The notes: generated by a model from the sequence alone, not told the origin. 13,826 nt of DNA from Bacteroidales bacterium (GCA_017478685.1 JAFVDC010000111.1:1-13826); one strand, 5' to 3'; shown: positions 1 through 8,004, numbered from the stretch's first letter. Program-made: numbers and translations.

Positions 1-426
1 CTCCGCTACTCCGGAGATGTTGTGAAAGCCCTTGCCGCCGGGGCGTCCTGTGTCATGTGCGGCAGCATGTTTGCCGGCACCGACGAAGCCCCCGGAGACG
101 TGGTTGAGGTGGATGGCGTAAAGATGAAAGGCTACCGCGGAATGGGCTCCATAGACGCCATGCAGGCCGGAAGCGCAGACCGCTACTTCCAGAAAGGCGC
201 AAAGAAACTGGTCCCCGAAGGCGTAGTCGCCCGCGTCCCGTACAAGGGCTCCGTGGAGGATGTCATCTTCCAGCTGGAGGGCGGCCTTCGCAGCGGAATG
301 GGCTACTGCGGCGCAAAAGACCTTGACGCCCTGCACAAGGCCCAATTTGTGAAAATCTCTCCTGCCACCGTGAAGGAAAACCACCCCCACGATGTCTCCA
401 TTGCCAAGAAAGCACCAAATTATTAG
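1..426 (+). CDS. guaB: IMP dehydrogenase, C-terminal part (partial, 5' end outside window)
   Basis: The reading frame is open from base 1 and ends at TAG 424-426, giving 141 visible residues. It encodes the last part of inosine-5'-monophosphate dehydrogenase, which oxidises IMP to XMP with NAD+ in cytosolic GMP synthesis. Visible family landmarks are the GTDEAPG segment, the YRGMGS-DAMQ segment that follows the active-site region, and the mobile-flap segment [12 protein letters not shown] carrying the conserved Arg. The C-terminal block with [12 protein letters not shown] is also typical. The catalytic Cys loop and the CBS domains would lie upstream of the window. It runs convergently into guaA, the next enzyme of the pathway, with only 4 bases between the two stop codons. 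The reading as IMPDH rather than GMP reductase rests on the flap and C-terminal motifs and is firm. Confidence 0.95.
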   Translation, partial: LRYSGDVVKALAAGASCVMCGSMFAGTDEAPGDVVEVDGVKMKGYRGMGSIDAMQAGSADRYFQKGAKKLVPEGVVARVPYKGSVEDVIFQLEGGLRSGMGYCGAKDLDALHKAQFVKISPATVKENHPHDVSIAKKAPNY

Positions 427-430
427 CGCA

Positions 431-2002
431 TCACTCCCACTCTATGGTAGAAGGGGGTTTGGAGGATATGTCGTAGACTACGCGGTTCACGCCGCGCACC
501 TTCCGGATAATCTCGTTGGAAACGTCCCGCAGGAAATCGTACGGGAAGGGGAACCAGTCGGCCGTCATTGCGTCCGTAGAAACCACGGCGCGAAGGGCAA
601 CAGGGTTCTCATAAGTGCGCTCGTCCCCCATCACGCCAACGCTTTTTACCGGTAGCAGGATAACGCCAGCCTGCCAGATGGCGTCGTACAGGTTTGTGGC
701 CATTTCACGTGGGTCTGAGGCCGATGGAAAGCCCATACCGGCGCAGTCGTAACCCCGGAGCCCGCGAATGAAGATGTCATCGGCCTCCCTAAGGACAGCC
801 AGTTTTTCTTCCGTGACTTCGCCTATAATGCGAATTGCCAGCGACGGGCCGGGGAAGGGGTGACGGCTCACCAACTCTTCCTTGATGCCAAGGGCGCGGC
901 CAACGCGACGTACCTCGTCCTTGAACAGCATCCTGAGGGGTTCCACAACCTTGAGGTTCATCCGTTCCGGCAGGCCGCCAACGTTGTGATGACTCTTTAT
1001 CTTGGAGGCAATTCCAGGGATTCCGGCCGATTCAATCACGTCCGGATAAATGGTTCCCTGGGCCAGCCAGCGTGCGCCGTCAATCTGTCTGGCGTATTTA
1101 TCGAAGGTCTCCACAAACAGTCGGCCGATGGCCTTGCGCTTGGCTTCCGGCTCCGTTACGTCCTTGAGGGCCGCCAGAAAATCCGCGGCGGCATCGGCCC
1201 CTATCACATTGAGGCCCATGTCTTTATATGAGGCAAGGACGTCCTTGAACTCGTTTTTGCGAAGAAGGCCGTTGTTGACAAAGATGCAGGTGAGTCGGCT
1301 GCCGATGGCTTTATTCAGCAGTACGGCCGCAACCGTGGAATCCACACCGCCGCTGAGGCCAAGAATCACTTTATCCTGGCCGATGATGGCCTTGAGTTCC
1401 GCCACCGTTGTCTCTATAAATGAATCCGGAGTCCAGTCTCCCTTGCAACCGCAGATATTCAGCGCAAAATTAGCCAGTATTTTGGCGCCTTCCGTGGTGT
1501 GGTACACCTCAGGATGGAACTGGACGGCATATGTGGTCTCATCCTTGAACTGATATGCAGCGTTTTCAACATCGGCTGTGGAGGCGATGACTTCCGCTCC
1601 TTCCGGCAATTTGGAAATGGTGTCTCCGTGGGACATCCACACTTGCGTTTTCGGGCTTATGTCCTTCAGAAGAGGCGAATCGGCCACCTTCCGGAGGATG
1701 GCCCTGCCGTATTCACGGGTATTGGAAGCCTCTACCTTTCCCCCGCGGGTATGAGCCAGATACTGCGCCCCGTAGCATATTCCCAGCACGGGAATCTTGC
1801 CTGTTGTGATCTCCGCCTTGGGCGCGTTTGCATCCCTCACTGAACATGGGCTGCCGGAAAGGATGATGCCTTTCACGGAATCATCCAGCGCCGGGACCTT
1901 ATTATAGGGGTATATTTCGCAGAAAACATTCAGTTCCCTCAGGCGACGGCCTATCAGTTGCGTCACCTGGGAGCCAAAATCCAGTATGATGATTTTATCC
2001 AT
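431..2002 (-). CDS. guaA: GMP synthase (glutamine-hydrolysing)
   Basis: This 523-residue enzyme converts XMP to GMP using ATP and the amide of glutamine. Residues 1 to about 190 form a class I glutamine amidotransferase: nucleophile Cys76 in GICYG and the His163/Glu165 pair in FHPE complete the triad. The ATP-pyrophosphatase domain follows, with the P-loop SGGVDS at 217-222. The C-terminal dimerisation domain ends in the family-typical KPPSTIEWE. The length is close to the E. coli protein (about 525). The start ATG (2000-2002) places the amidotransferase motif ILDFGSQ right at the N-terminus, so it is well supported. The gene ends in TGA, which shows that TGA is a stop in this genome. It faces guaB tail to tail. 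Upstream, 117 bases separate it from the divergent methyltransferase gene. Its promoter is unclear: only weak matches to TAnnTTTG are present on its strand, for example at 2068-2075 (7 of 8). Confidence 0.98.
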   Translation of the reverse strand: MDKIIILDFGSQVTQLIGRRLRELNVFCEIYPYNKVPALDDSVKGIILSGSPCSVRDANAPKAEITTGKIPVLGICYGAQYLAHTRGGKVEASNTREYGRAILRKVADSPLLKDISPKTQVWMSHGDTISKLPEGAEVIASTADVENAAYQFKDETTYAVQFHPEVYHTTEGAKILANFALNICGCKGDWTPDSFIETTVAELKAIIGQDKVILGLSGGVDSTVAAVLLNKAIGSRLTCIFVNNGLLRKNEFKDVLASYKDMGLNVIGADAAADFLAALKDVTEPEAKRKAIGRLFVETFDKYARQIDGARWLAQGTIYPDVIESAGIPGIASKIKSHHNVGGLPERMNLKVVEPLRMLFKDEVRRVGRALGIKEELVSRHPFPGPSLAIRIIGEVTEEKLAVLREADDIFIRGLRGYDCAGMGFPSASDPREMATNLYDAIWQAGVILLPVKSVGVMGDERTYENPVALRAVVSTDAMTADWFPFPYDFLRDVSNEIIRKVRGVNRVVYDISSKPPSTIEWE

Positions 2003-2107
2003 AGCCCAGAAATATGCTGCAAGTTACAAATTCTTTGGCAAAAAAGAATGCAAAACAATGTGGGATACAAATGTTGTGGTTTTTTAGGTGATAAAACAAT
2101 AATTATT

Positions 2108-2115
2108 TATATTTG
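2108..2115 (+). promoter_or_regulatory. Candidate -7 box (TATATTTG) of the methyltransferase gene
   Basis: TATATTTG matches the Bacteroidetes -7 consensus TAnnTTTG at every fixed position. A T-rich patch at 2080-2085 lies at roughly the right distance for the weak -33 element. The box ends only 4 bases before the preferred ATG at 2120. A start site about 5 bases downstream would fall on or next to that ATG, giving a leaderless or nearly leaderless mRNA. Seen: the perfect box and its position. Inferred: that it works as a promoter. Confidence 0.5.
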
Positions 2116-2119
2116 CAAT

Positions 2120-3112
2120 ATGATTGAAGGGAAGTTCACATCTCTTGAGATTTGCACCGGAGCGGGAGGTCAGGCTTTGGGGCTGGAACAGGCAGGTTTT
2201 CACCACGTGGCCCTGGTTGAACTAGAGTCTGACTATTGTAAATGTCTGAAAATAAACAGACCGGAGTGGAATGTCATTTGTCAGGATGTTCACGAGTTTT
2301 CCGGATTCCCTTTTAAAGATACTATAGATTTACTGGCCGGCGGCGTCCCATGTCCGCCGTTTAGTGTTGCCGGCAAACAACTGGGTCAGGATGATGAGAG
2401 AGATTTATTCCCTGAAATGTTGAGACTGGTCAAAGAAATCCAACCCCGGGCTGTTCTAATAGAGAATGTTAAAGGTTTTCTGGAGCCCAAATTTGACAGT
2501 TACCGCACATCCATTATATATGCTTTGATGAGAGCCGGTTACCGGCCTCATATTAAACTTTTGAATGCCTCAGACTATGGCGTCCCACAGCTCAGGCCAC
2601 GGGCTGTCATAGTGGCTATCCGTCGCGATATTCCGGATTCGTTTGATTTCCCCAATCCTTACATTGGTTCTGGTCCTACCGTGGGTAGTACACTCTTGGA
2701 TCTTATGGCAGAAAATGGTTGGAGGGGGGCCGCAGAGTGGGCCCAATCGGCCAATAAAATCGCTCCAACACTTGTTGGGGGAAGTAAAAAACACGGCGGT
2801 CCGGATTTGGGGCCAACAAGGGCGAGGTTGGCTTGGGCAGAATTAGGTGTTGATGGGCGCAGTGTGGCAGATTATGCTCCAGACTCTTCTTTCGAAGGTA
2901 TGCCTAAACTTACTCCAAGAATGATGGCCAGATTGCAGGGCTTTCCTGATGACTGGTATTTTGGGGATAAGAAGACAGTGGCTTGCAGAATGATTGGGAA
3001 TGCATTCCCTCCTCCGGTGGCAAAAGCGGTTGGTGAAGAGATTTATAAAGCACTATATTATGGAATCACTGATGTTAACAGCAAGAAACAGGTATCACAA
3101 GTTTTTGCTTGA
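2120..3112 (+). CDS. DNA (cytosine-5-)-methyltransferase, NgoMIV/NaeI-like (predicted GCCGGC)
   Basis: This 330-residue type II modification enzyme would transfer a methyl group from S-adenosylmethionine to cytosine C5. The C5-methylase motifs occur in order: motif I with TGAGG at 13-17, motif IV GGVPCPPFS with catalytic Cys78, motif VI ENV at 115-117, motif VIII QLRPR at 157-161, motif IX around 267-279, and motif X GNAFPPPVAKAVG at 293-305. The target-recognition stretch at about 214-245 (APTLVGGSKKHGG, then GPTRAR) resembles, from memory, methylases partnering NgoMIV/NaeI-type enzymes. The specificity is therefore inferred. The frame is open back to 1958, but ATG 2120 is preferred because family proteins begin just before KFTSLEIC and because the TATATTTG box lies directly upstream. 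Its 3' end overlaps the endonuclease frame by 41 bases, suggesting translational coupling. The gene is visibly poorer in G+C than its neighbours and sits opposite in orientation to guaA and pyrG, as expected of an acquired R-M unit. It appears intact. Confidence 0.95.
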   Translation: MIEGKFTSLEICTGAGGQALGLEQAGFHHVALVELESDYCKCLKINRPEWNVICQDVHEFSGFPFKDTIDLLAGGVPCPPFSVAGKQLGQDDERDLFPEMLRLVKEIQPRAVLIENVKGFLEPKFDSYRTSIIYALMRAGYRPHIKLLNASDYGVPQLRPRAVIVAIRRDIPDSFDFPNPYIGSGPTVGSTLLDLMAENGWRGAAEWAQSANKIAPTLVGGSKKHGGPDLGPTRARLAWAELGVDGRSVADYAPDSSFEGMPKLTPRMMARLQGFPDDWYFGDKKTVACRMIGNAFPPPVAKAVGEEIYKALYYGITDVNSKKQVSQVFA

Positions 3113-3920
3113 GGAGGGGGTATTGTCTATTGATTCCGATGGAGTCCCCAGTAATGCCGACAAATCCAGTAGACTATCTGTAAAGATTGCCCGCAGTGTA
3201 GCCGAGCAATTGGAGGCTCAAGTACAGACAAAAGCGGTCGGTCAAACTTCGGGGGCTAAATTTGAGGCAATCAATATGCGGTTTTTGGAAGAAACATTTC
3301 CAAAACTTCAGCATCTTCGCCCCGGGAAATGACACGTTGTTAAATTGGGAAATCGTAACGCGCTCAAGACAAGTAGTTTCTCCCAATATGAACACTTGGA
3401 ATACTTATCGTCTTTGACACATAATAATCCCAAACTTGCGGCAAGTTTGGGGAATGATTATATTGTGGCGCCCGATGTGGTGATTTACAGGGATCCGGAG
3501 CCGGAAGAAGAAATCAACGCAGGAAATCTTTATATCGATGATGTTACGGCGCTTCGGTCAGATCTCAGGGCATCCTATACCGGTCTGCCAATACTTCACG
3601 CATCAATATCCGCCAAGTGGACTATAAGAAGTGACCGTGCTCAAAACAGTCGTACAGAGGCTCTGGGGCTAATTAGGAATAGGAAAGGACGCTTGCCTCA
3701 TATTGTTGTTGTAACAGGAGAGCCCCTTCCTTCCCGTCTGGCATCCATCGCTTTGGGGACCGGAGACATTGATTGCGTCTATCATTTTGCACTACAGGAA
3801 CTAATTAACGCTGTTGAATCTATTGACGCGGAAGAGGACGCAAAGGAGATGCTCAAGATTCTGGTTGAGGGTAAACGTCTGAAGGATATTTCTGATTTGC
3901 CGCTGGATTTATCCGTGTAA
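3072..3920 (+). pseudogene. NgoMIV-type restriction endonuclease interrupted by an in-frame TGA
   Basis: The frame spans 283 codons (NgoMIV, from memory, has 286 residues). It is uninterrupted apart from TGA at 3330-3332, codon 87, where recalled NgoMIV has Trp in RPGxW; TGG to TGA is one base change. The metal-site residues of NgoMIV (Glu70, Asp140, Lys187, Glu201) have counterparts at Glu65 (KFEAI), Asp135 (APDVV), Lys182 (SISAKW) and Glu196 (RTEALG), all with the same offset of 5. The DNA-contacting RSDR motif follows at 186-189, and RNRKGRLPHIVVVT and the C-terminal GKRLKDISDLPLDL are also family-like. So there are no other indels. NgoMIV is a tetrameric type IIF enzyme cutting GCCGGC. 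The start ATG 3072 is chosen by similarity; ATG 3060 is an in-frame alternative. Ribosomes stopping at codon 87 would give an 86-residue stub lacking three of the four catalytic residues. A restart at TTG 3345 would lack Glu65. Loss of nuclease is most likely; readthrough or an assembly error remain possible. Confidence 0.88.
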
Positions 3921-3934
3921 AGATTAAGGGCGTG

Positions 3935-5548
3935 TTAGCTTTGCGAATCCTTCTCCAGCGCAGCTTTAACCAGTGCTACAAACAGTGGATGCGGGTTCTC
4001 CGGAGTGCTCTTGTATTCCGGATGGAACTGTACGCCGATGAAGAAGGGATGATTAGGGAGTTCCACCACTTCCACAAGGCCGGTGGAGGGGTTTGTGCCT
4101 GAAGCCACAAGACCGGCGGCGGCAAAATCGGCCGCATATTTTCCGTTGAACTCATAGCGGTGGCGGTGACGCTCGTGGATAAGTTCTGAGCCGTATATCT
4201 TGGCCGCCAGTGAACCCGGTGTGAGTTTGCACTCATAGGCGCCAAGACGCATTGTGCCGCCTTTCAGCGTGGTCTTTTTCTGTTCCTCCATAAGGTCTAT
4301 CACCGGATGGGTGGTCTTGGGGTTGAGTTCCGTTGAGGATGCATCGGCCCAGCCAATAACGTTACGGGCGTATTCCGCCACGCACATCTGCATTCCAAGG
4401 CAAATTCCAAGGAAAGGGATGCCGTTTTCGCGGACGTACTTAATAGCGTGGATCTTTCCTTCCAGGCCGCGCTCGCCAAAGCCCGGGGCAACAAGGATGC
4501 CGTTCATTCCGGAGAGCTTGTCGGCTACATTATCGGCCGTTATGTCGTCGCTCAGAAATAGATGCACTTTCACCTTGCAGCGGCAGGCGGCGCCGGCGTG
4601 CACAAAGGCTTCCTGAATGGACTTATAGGCGTCCTGAAGGGCAACGTACTTACCCACAAGGCCGATATTTACCTCCTGGAACGGATTCTGGAGATTCTCC
4701 AGGAAATCCTTCCATCGGCCCAGGTCCGGCTGGTTGAAATTCTCTATTCCAAGTTGGCGCACCACAAGGTCATCCAGATGCTCCGCGTGCATGTTCAGCG
4801 GCACCTGGTAGATGCTCCAGGCGTCCTGGCTCTCTATCACGTGACCGGGCTTGACATTGCAGAAAAGGGCAATCTTGCGCCTTAGTTCCGGCCCCAGGGG
4901 ATGCTCCGTTCGGCATACAATCACATCCGGCATCACTCCTGCGTGCTGGAGTTGCTGGACGGAGTGCTGAGTGGGCTTTGTCTTGATTTCCTTTGCGGCG
5001 CTCAGGTACGGCACCAGAGTCAGATGGATGCACATGCAGTCGCCTTCCGGAAGTTCCCACTGCAACTGGCGCATGGCCTCAATGAAGGGGAGGCTTTCCA
5101 TATCGCCAACCGTGCCGCCAACCTCGGTGATAATTACATCATACTTGCCGGTCTGGCCAAGCAGGAGCATCCGGCGCTTGATTTCATCCGTGATATGGGG
5201 CACAATCTGGACGGTCTTTCCAAGGTATGCGCCCTCGCGTTCATGCGTAATGACGGTATAGTAAACGCGCCCGGTGGTGACGTTGTTGGCCTGGGAGGTG
5301 GGAACGCCCAGGAAACGCTCGTAATGGCCCAGGTCAAGGTCGGTTTCGGCCCCGTCGTCGGTTACGTAGCATTCCCCGTGTTCGTAGGGATTGAGAGTTC
5401 CCGGATCTATATTGATGTACGGGTCAAATTTCTGGATTGTGACTCGAAGCCCGCGGGCCTGCAGAAGCTTTGCAAGCGAGGCCGCAATTATTCCTTTTCC
5501 CAGGGAGGACACAACGCCTCCGGTGATAAATACGTATTTTGCGTTCAT
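3935..5548 (-). CDS. pyrG: CTP synthase (glutamine-hydrolysing)
   Basis: This 537-residue enzyme aminates UTP to CTP with ATP and glutamine, the last step of de novo pyrimidine nucleotide synthesis. The N-terminal synthetase domain starts with KYVFITGGVVSSLGKG, its P-loop region, and contains the EVGGTVGDMES segment at about 142-152. The C-terminal class I glutaminase domain carries nucleophile Cys383 in GICLGMQ and His509/Glu511 in FHPEY. The frame extends upstream to 5593, but the ATG at 5546-5548 is preferred because the family begins at M-x-KYVFITGG. That start also leaves a 2-base gap after the glnN stop, pointing to one transcript with glutamine synthetase, the supplier of its amide donor. 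Downstream it converges on the endonuclease remnant with 14 bases between the stops and no obvious hairpin terminator. Confidence 0.98.
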   Translation of the reverse strand: MNAKYVFITGGVVSSLGKGIIAASLAKLLQARGLRVTIQKFDPYINIDPGTLNPYEHGECYVTDDGAETDLDLGHYERFLGVPTSQANNVTTGRVYYTVITHEREGAYLGKTVQIVPHITDEIKRRMLLLGQTGKYDVIITEVGGTVGDMESLPFIEAMRQLQWELPEGDCMCIHLTLVPYLSAAKEIKTKPTQHSVQQLQHAGVMPDVIVCRTEHPLGPELRRKIALFCNVKPGHVIESQDAWSIYQVPLNMHAEHLDDLVVRQLGIENFNQPDLGRWKDFLENLQNPFQEVNIGLVGKYVALQDAYKSIQEAFVHAGAACRCKVKVHLFLSDDITADNVADKLSGMNGILVAPGFGERGLEGKIHAIKYVRENGIPFLGICLGMQMCVAEYARNVIGWADASSTELNPKTTHPVIDLMEEQKKTTLKGGTMRLGAYECKLTPGSLAAKIYGSELIHERHRHRYEFNGKYAADFAAAGLVASGTNPSTGLVEVVELPNHPFFIGVQFHPEYKSTPENPHPLFVALVKAALEKDSQS

Positions 5549-5550
5549 AA

Positions 5551-7707
5551 CTAACTGATAAAAAGCAGTTCCCTGTATTTGGGCAGGGGCCAAATGGCAT
5601 TATCGGTAATTTCTTCAAGGGCGTCAATGCTTTCCCTCAGGCACATAAGGGCCGATGCGGCTTTCTCCGCTGCAATGGCCTTGGGATAGGCCTCTTCCAG
5701 GGCTTCGGCCTTTTCCCTTGCGCGGTCAAGTTCTCCGGCCCGGCTGCGGATGCTGTCTATAATCTCAGAGCATTCTTTTATTAGGCCGATTTGCGTTGCG
5801 CCCATCACCATGTACTCTCCAGGGAAGTTCAGGCGCATAAGGTCCAGGTTCTCAAGCAGTTTGCGCTGATATGCGAGGCCTGCGGGTAGGACGTGGTTGA
5901 GGGCCATACGCGCGGCCATACGGGCTTCTATAAGCACTTTGGTGGAGTAGGTCTGCCACCTGACGTCGGCCCTGGCTTCAAGCTCTCTAAGACTGCAGAT
6001 GGCCTGGCCGGTGAAAAGCTCCACGGCCTCGGCCGATGTAAACTTGCAGAACATCTTGGGAACGCTGGATTCCGTGTCAAGACCGCGACGGGCGGCTTCG
6101 GCCTTCCATTCCTCCGAATAGCCGTTGCCCTCAAAGCAGATTGTGTCAAGAATCGATGCGATTAGCGGCTTCAGGCAGTCCATTACGGCAGTTTCCACGG
6201 GTTTTCCGGTGGCCATGGCTTTGTCAACATCGGCCTTGAAGGCCTTGAACTGCTGCGCGACGGCAGCGCTCAGCACAGTGAGGGAGCCGGCGCAGTTGGC
6301 GCTTGATCCTACAGCCCTGAATTCAAAACGATTGCCGGTGAAGGCAAATGGTGATGTGCGGTTACGGTCCGTATTGTCCACAAAGATTTCCGGGATTTCC
6401 ACCAGCCCCACCTTTCGGCCTTTCTTGCCGACAATCTCAATGGGCGTATCTGACGGAATCTCAAGGAGCTTGCGCAGTACAGCCGTCATAGTCTGACCCA
6501 AGAATGCCGATACAATAGCCGGCGGAGCCTCGTGCGCGCCAAGCCTGTGGGCATTGTTGGCGCTTGCCACGCTGGCCTTGAGAAGGCCGTTGTGCCTTTG
6601 GACGGCAGCCAGGATATTTACAAAGAATGTTACAAACTGGAGATTGCCTTTGGCGTCCTTGCCGGGCGCCAGAAGTTGAACTCCGGTGTCTGTCCCCAGC
6701 GACCAGTTGTTGTGCTTGCCGCTTCCGTTGATGCCCTCAAAGGGTTTCTCGTGGAAGAGGACCACAAAGCCGTGCTTCCTCGCGATGCGCGTCATCACGT
6801 TCATGATCATCTGGTTATGGTCGTTGGCAAGGTTGGCTTCTTCATAGACGGGGGCCATTTCAAACTGGTTGGGGGCAACCTCGTTGTGGCGTGTTCGTAG
6901 GGGAATTCCCAGCGTGAGCCCAGCCACTTCAACATCTTTCATGAACGCGGCCACGCGTGAAGGAATGGCTGCAAAATAGTGGTCGCTCAACTGCTGGTTC
7001 TTGGAGGATGAATGCCCCATGAGGGTGCGTCCGGTGAGCATAAGGTCCGGCCTTGCCGCGTACAGGTCCTCATCCACAAGGAAATACTCCTGCTCCCAGC
7101 CAAGGTATGAGAACACGCGGTTTACCTTGGGGTCAAAGAGGCGGCAGATAGGCACGGCAGCGTCTGAAACGGCCTTCAGGGCCTTTTTGAGAGGGGTTTT
7201 ATAGTCCAGCGCTTCTCCTGTGTATGCTATAAATACAGACGGAACACATAGCGTATCGTCCTGGATGAATACCGGTGAGGTTGGATCCCAGGCAGTATAT
7301 CCGCGTGCTTCAAAAGTGGCGCGGATACCACCGTTAGGGAAGGACGATGCGTCTGGCTCCTGCTGCACAAGGGCCTTGCCGTCAAACTGTTCTATGGAGT
7401 CGTGTTTCTCTGCGGTTCCCTCAGTGAGGGGCTGGAACCAGTGGGTTACGTGAGTGGCTCCGTGCTCCAGAGCCCATTTTTTCATTCCGGCGGCAACTTT
7501 GTCGGCCGTCTTGGCATCAAGCGGCTCTTCCTGGTCAATACAGTGGACCAGCCTCTCATATGTGGAGGCGTCCAAGTACTGTTTCATTTTGGAGCGGTTA
7601 AAGACTTGAGACCCAAAGAATTCCGGGGTTTTGCCTGCGGGGGTGTCTATTGTGGCGGCCTTCTTTTTAAAGGCGTCCTGCACCACGTCAAATCTTAGAT
7701 TTCCCAT
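5551..7707 (-). CDS. glnN: Glutamine synthetase, type III
   Basis: This is a large (718 residues) class III glutamine synthetase, which makes glutamine from glutamate, ammonia and ATP. Size and motifs separate it from the roughly 450-residue class I enzymes: GWEQEY (203-208) holds metal-binding acidic residues, NEVAPNQFE lies at 275-283, NGSGKHNNWS at 327-336, and the C-terminus ends in a typical WPLPKYRELLF. GSIII forms dodecamers in the cytosol and is common in Bacteroidetes and cyanobacteria. The frame is open to 7737, but ATG 7705-7707 (MGNLRFDVV) is chosen because GSIII proteins begin near this motif and the ten upstream residues are hydrophobic and unlike the family. It leads pyrG by 2 bases. 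A CAACTTTG box about 27 bases upstream is a possible promoter. No regulatory gene such as glnB or ntrC is visible nearby. Confidence 0.97.
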   Translation of the reverse strand: MGNLRFDVVQDAFKKKAATIDTPAGKTPEFFGSQVFNRSKMKQYLDASTYERLVHCIDQEEPLDAKTADKVAAGMKKWALEHGATHVTHWFQPLTEGTAEKHDSIEQFDGKALVQQEPDASSFPNGGIRATFEARGYTAWDPTSPVFIQDDTLCVPSVFIAYTGEALDYKTPLKKALKAVSDAAVPICRLFDPKVNRVFSYLGWEQEYFLVDEDLYAARPDLMLTGRTLMGHSSSKNQQLSDHYFAAIPSRVAAFMKDVEVAGLTLGIPLRTRHNEVAPNQFEMAPVYEEANLANDHNQMIMNVMTRIARKHGFVVLFHEKPFEGINGSGKHNNWSLGTDTGVQLLAPGKDAKGNLQFVTFFVNILAAVQRHNGLLKASVASANNAHRLGAHEAPPAIVSAFLGQTMTAVLRKLLEIPSDTPIEIVGKKGRKVGLVEIPEIFVDNTDRNRTSPFAFTGNRFEFRAVGSSANCAGSLTVLSAAVAQQFKAFKADVDKAMATGKPVETAVMDCLKPLIASILDTICFEGNGYSEEWKAEAARRGLDTESSVPKMFCKFTSAEAVELFTGQAICSLRELEARADVRWQTYSTKVLIEARMAARMALNHVLPAGLAYQRKLLENLDLMRLNFPGEYMVMGATQIGLIKECSEIIDSIRSRAGELDRAREKAEALEEAYPKAIAAEKAASALMCLRESIDALEEITDNAIWPLPKYRELLFIS

Positions 7708-7734
7708 AATGATCAAAAAAATCAATACGGGACT

Positions 7735-7742
7735 CAAAGTTG
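7735..7742 (-). promoter_or_regulatory. Candidate -7 box (CAACTTTG) for glnN-pyrG
   Basis: Read on the minus strand this is CAACTTTG, 7 of 8 against TAnnTTTG when the two N positions are counted as matches (C in place of the first T). It lies 27 bases before the glnN ATG, giving a short leader of about 20-25 bases. No clear -33 TTTG is seen at the expected distance, so the assignment is tentative. Confidence 0.3.
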
Positions 7743-7782
7743 GCTATTTTCTCCGGAATAATCAAGAAAAACCGGCATTTTA

Positions 7783-7790
7783 TTTATTTG
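7783..7790 (+). promoter_or_regulatory. Weak -7 box (TTTATTTG) before the tiny exported ORF
   Basis: TTTATTTG differs from TAnnTTTG only at the second base and lies 18 bases before ATG 7809. It sits in an AT-rich stretch between glnN and this ORF. With one mismatch and no obvious -33 element, it is only a suggestion that the small ORF is transcribed from its own promoter. Confidence 0.25.
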
Positions 7791-7817
7791 TGCGTTAACT
7801 ATAACATTATGAGTTAT

Positions 7818-7952
7818 ATGAAACGTATTTTGTCATTACTTGTGATGGGCGCTTTGGCTTTTGCCTGCACCGTCCCGGCCCAGCCGGATCAGAAGCCTCT
7901 GGGCCAGGATGAGCAGAATTCCGGGGAAGACACAAACCCGGCATTCAAATAA
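7818..7952 (+). CDS. Tiny exported or lipoprotein-like protein, unknown function
   Basis: I do not recognise this gene. It would encode 44 residues (or 47 from ATG 7809). The N-terminus has a two-residue basic start (MKR), a hydrophobic run of about 12 residues, then AFAC. This reads as a secretion signal, possibly a weak lipobox with Cys as the first mature residue, or cleavage shortly after it. The mature part is short, acidic and polar, rich in Gln, Asp, Glu and Pro, with no domain. Upstream, TTTATTTG at 7783-7790 is 7 of 8 to the Bacteroidetes -7 box and lies 18 bases before ATG 7809. It diverges from glnN and converges on fabG with 52 bases between the stops and no clear hairpin. Small acidic lipoproteins are common in Bacteroidetes, but a chance ORF cannot be excluded. 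Confidence 0.5.
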   Translation: MKRILSLLVMGALAFACTVPAQPDQKPLGQDEQNSGEDTNPAFK

Positions 7953-8004
7953 AGGTTCAAACAAGACACACCATAAACGGCAGAACTGATGCAAGGTGGT
8001 ACAT

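Noticed and set aside
1958..2119. Longer N-terminus for the methyltransferase from the upstream in-frame ATG
   Set aside because: The extra 54 residues are unlike the family, overlap the start of guaA, and contain the promoter-like AT-rich region. Homologues begin near KFTSLEIC.
2003..2119. Controller (C) protein gene or C-box for the R-M system
   Set aside because: No small helix-turn-helix ORF and no clear symmetric operator are visible in the 117-base gap.
3329..3331. ATG overlapping the TGA (ATGA) as a reinitiation start for the endonuclease C-terminal part
   Set aside because: That ATG is in another frame and meets a TAA within a few codons. Only TTG 3345 could restart in frame, and the product would lack Glu65.
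3330..3332. UGA recoding as selenocysteine, or a genetic code with TGA as Trp
   Set aside because: guaA and the methyltransferase end in TGA at family-appropriate C-termini, so TGA is a stop. There is no evident SECIS-like hairpin just downstream, and the family has Trp, not Cys or Sec, at this position.
4901..5554. 217-codon plus-strand frame across pyrG
   Set aside because: It is a shadow of pyrG with no family features; similar shadows lie over guaA, glnN and nhaA.
7953..8004. Rho-independent terminator between the tiny ORF and fabG
   Set aside because: No stable G+C-rich stem followed by a T run is visible. Other convergent junctions (427-430, 3921-3934) also lack one.
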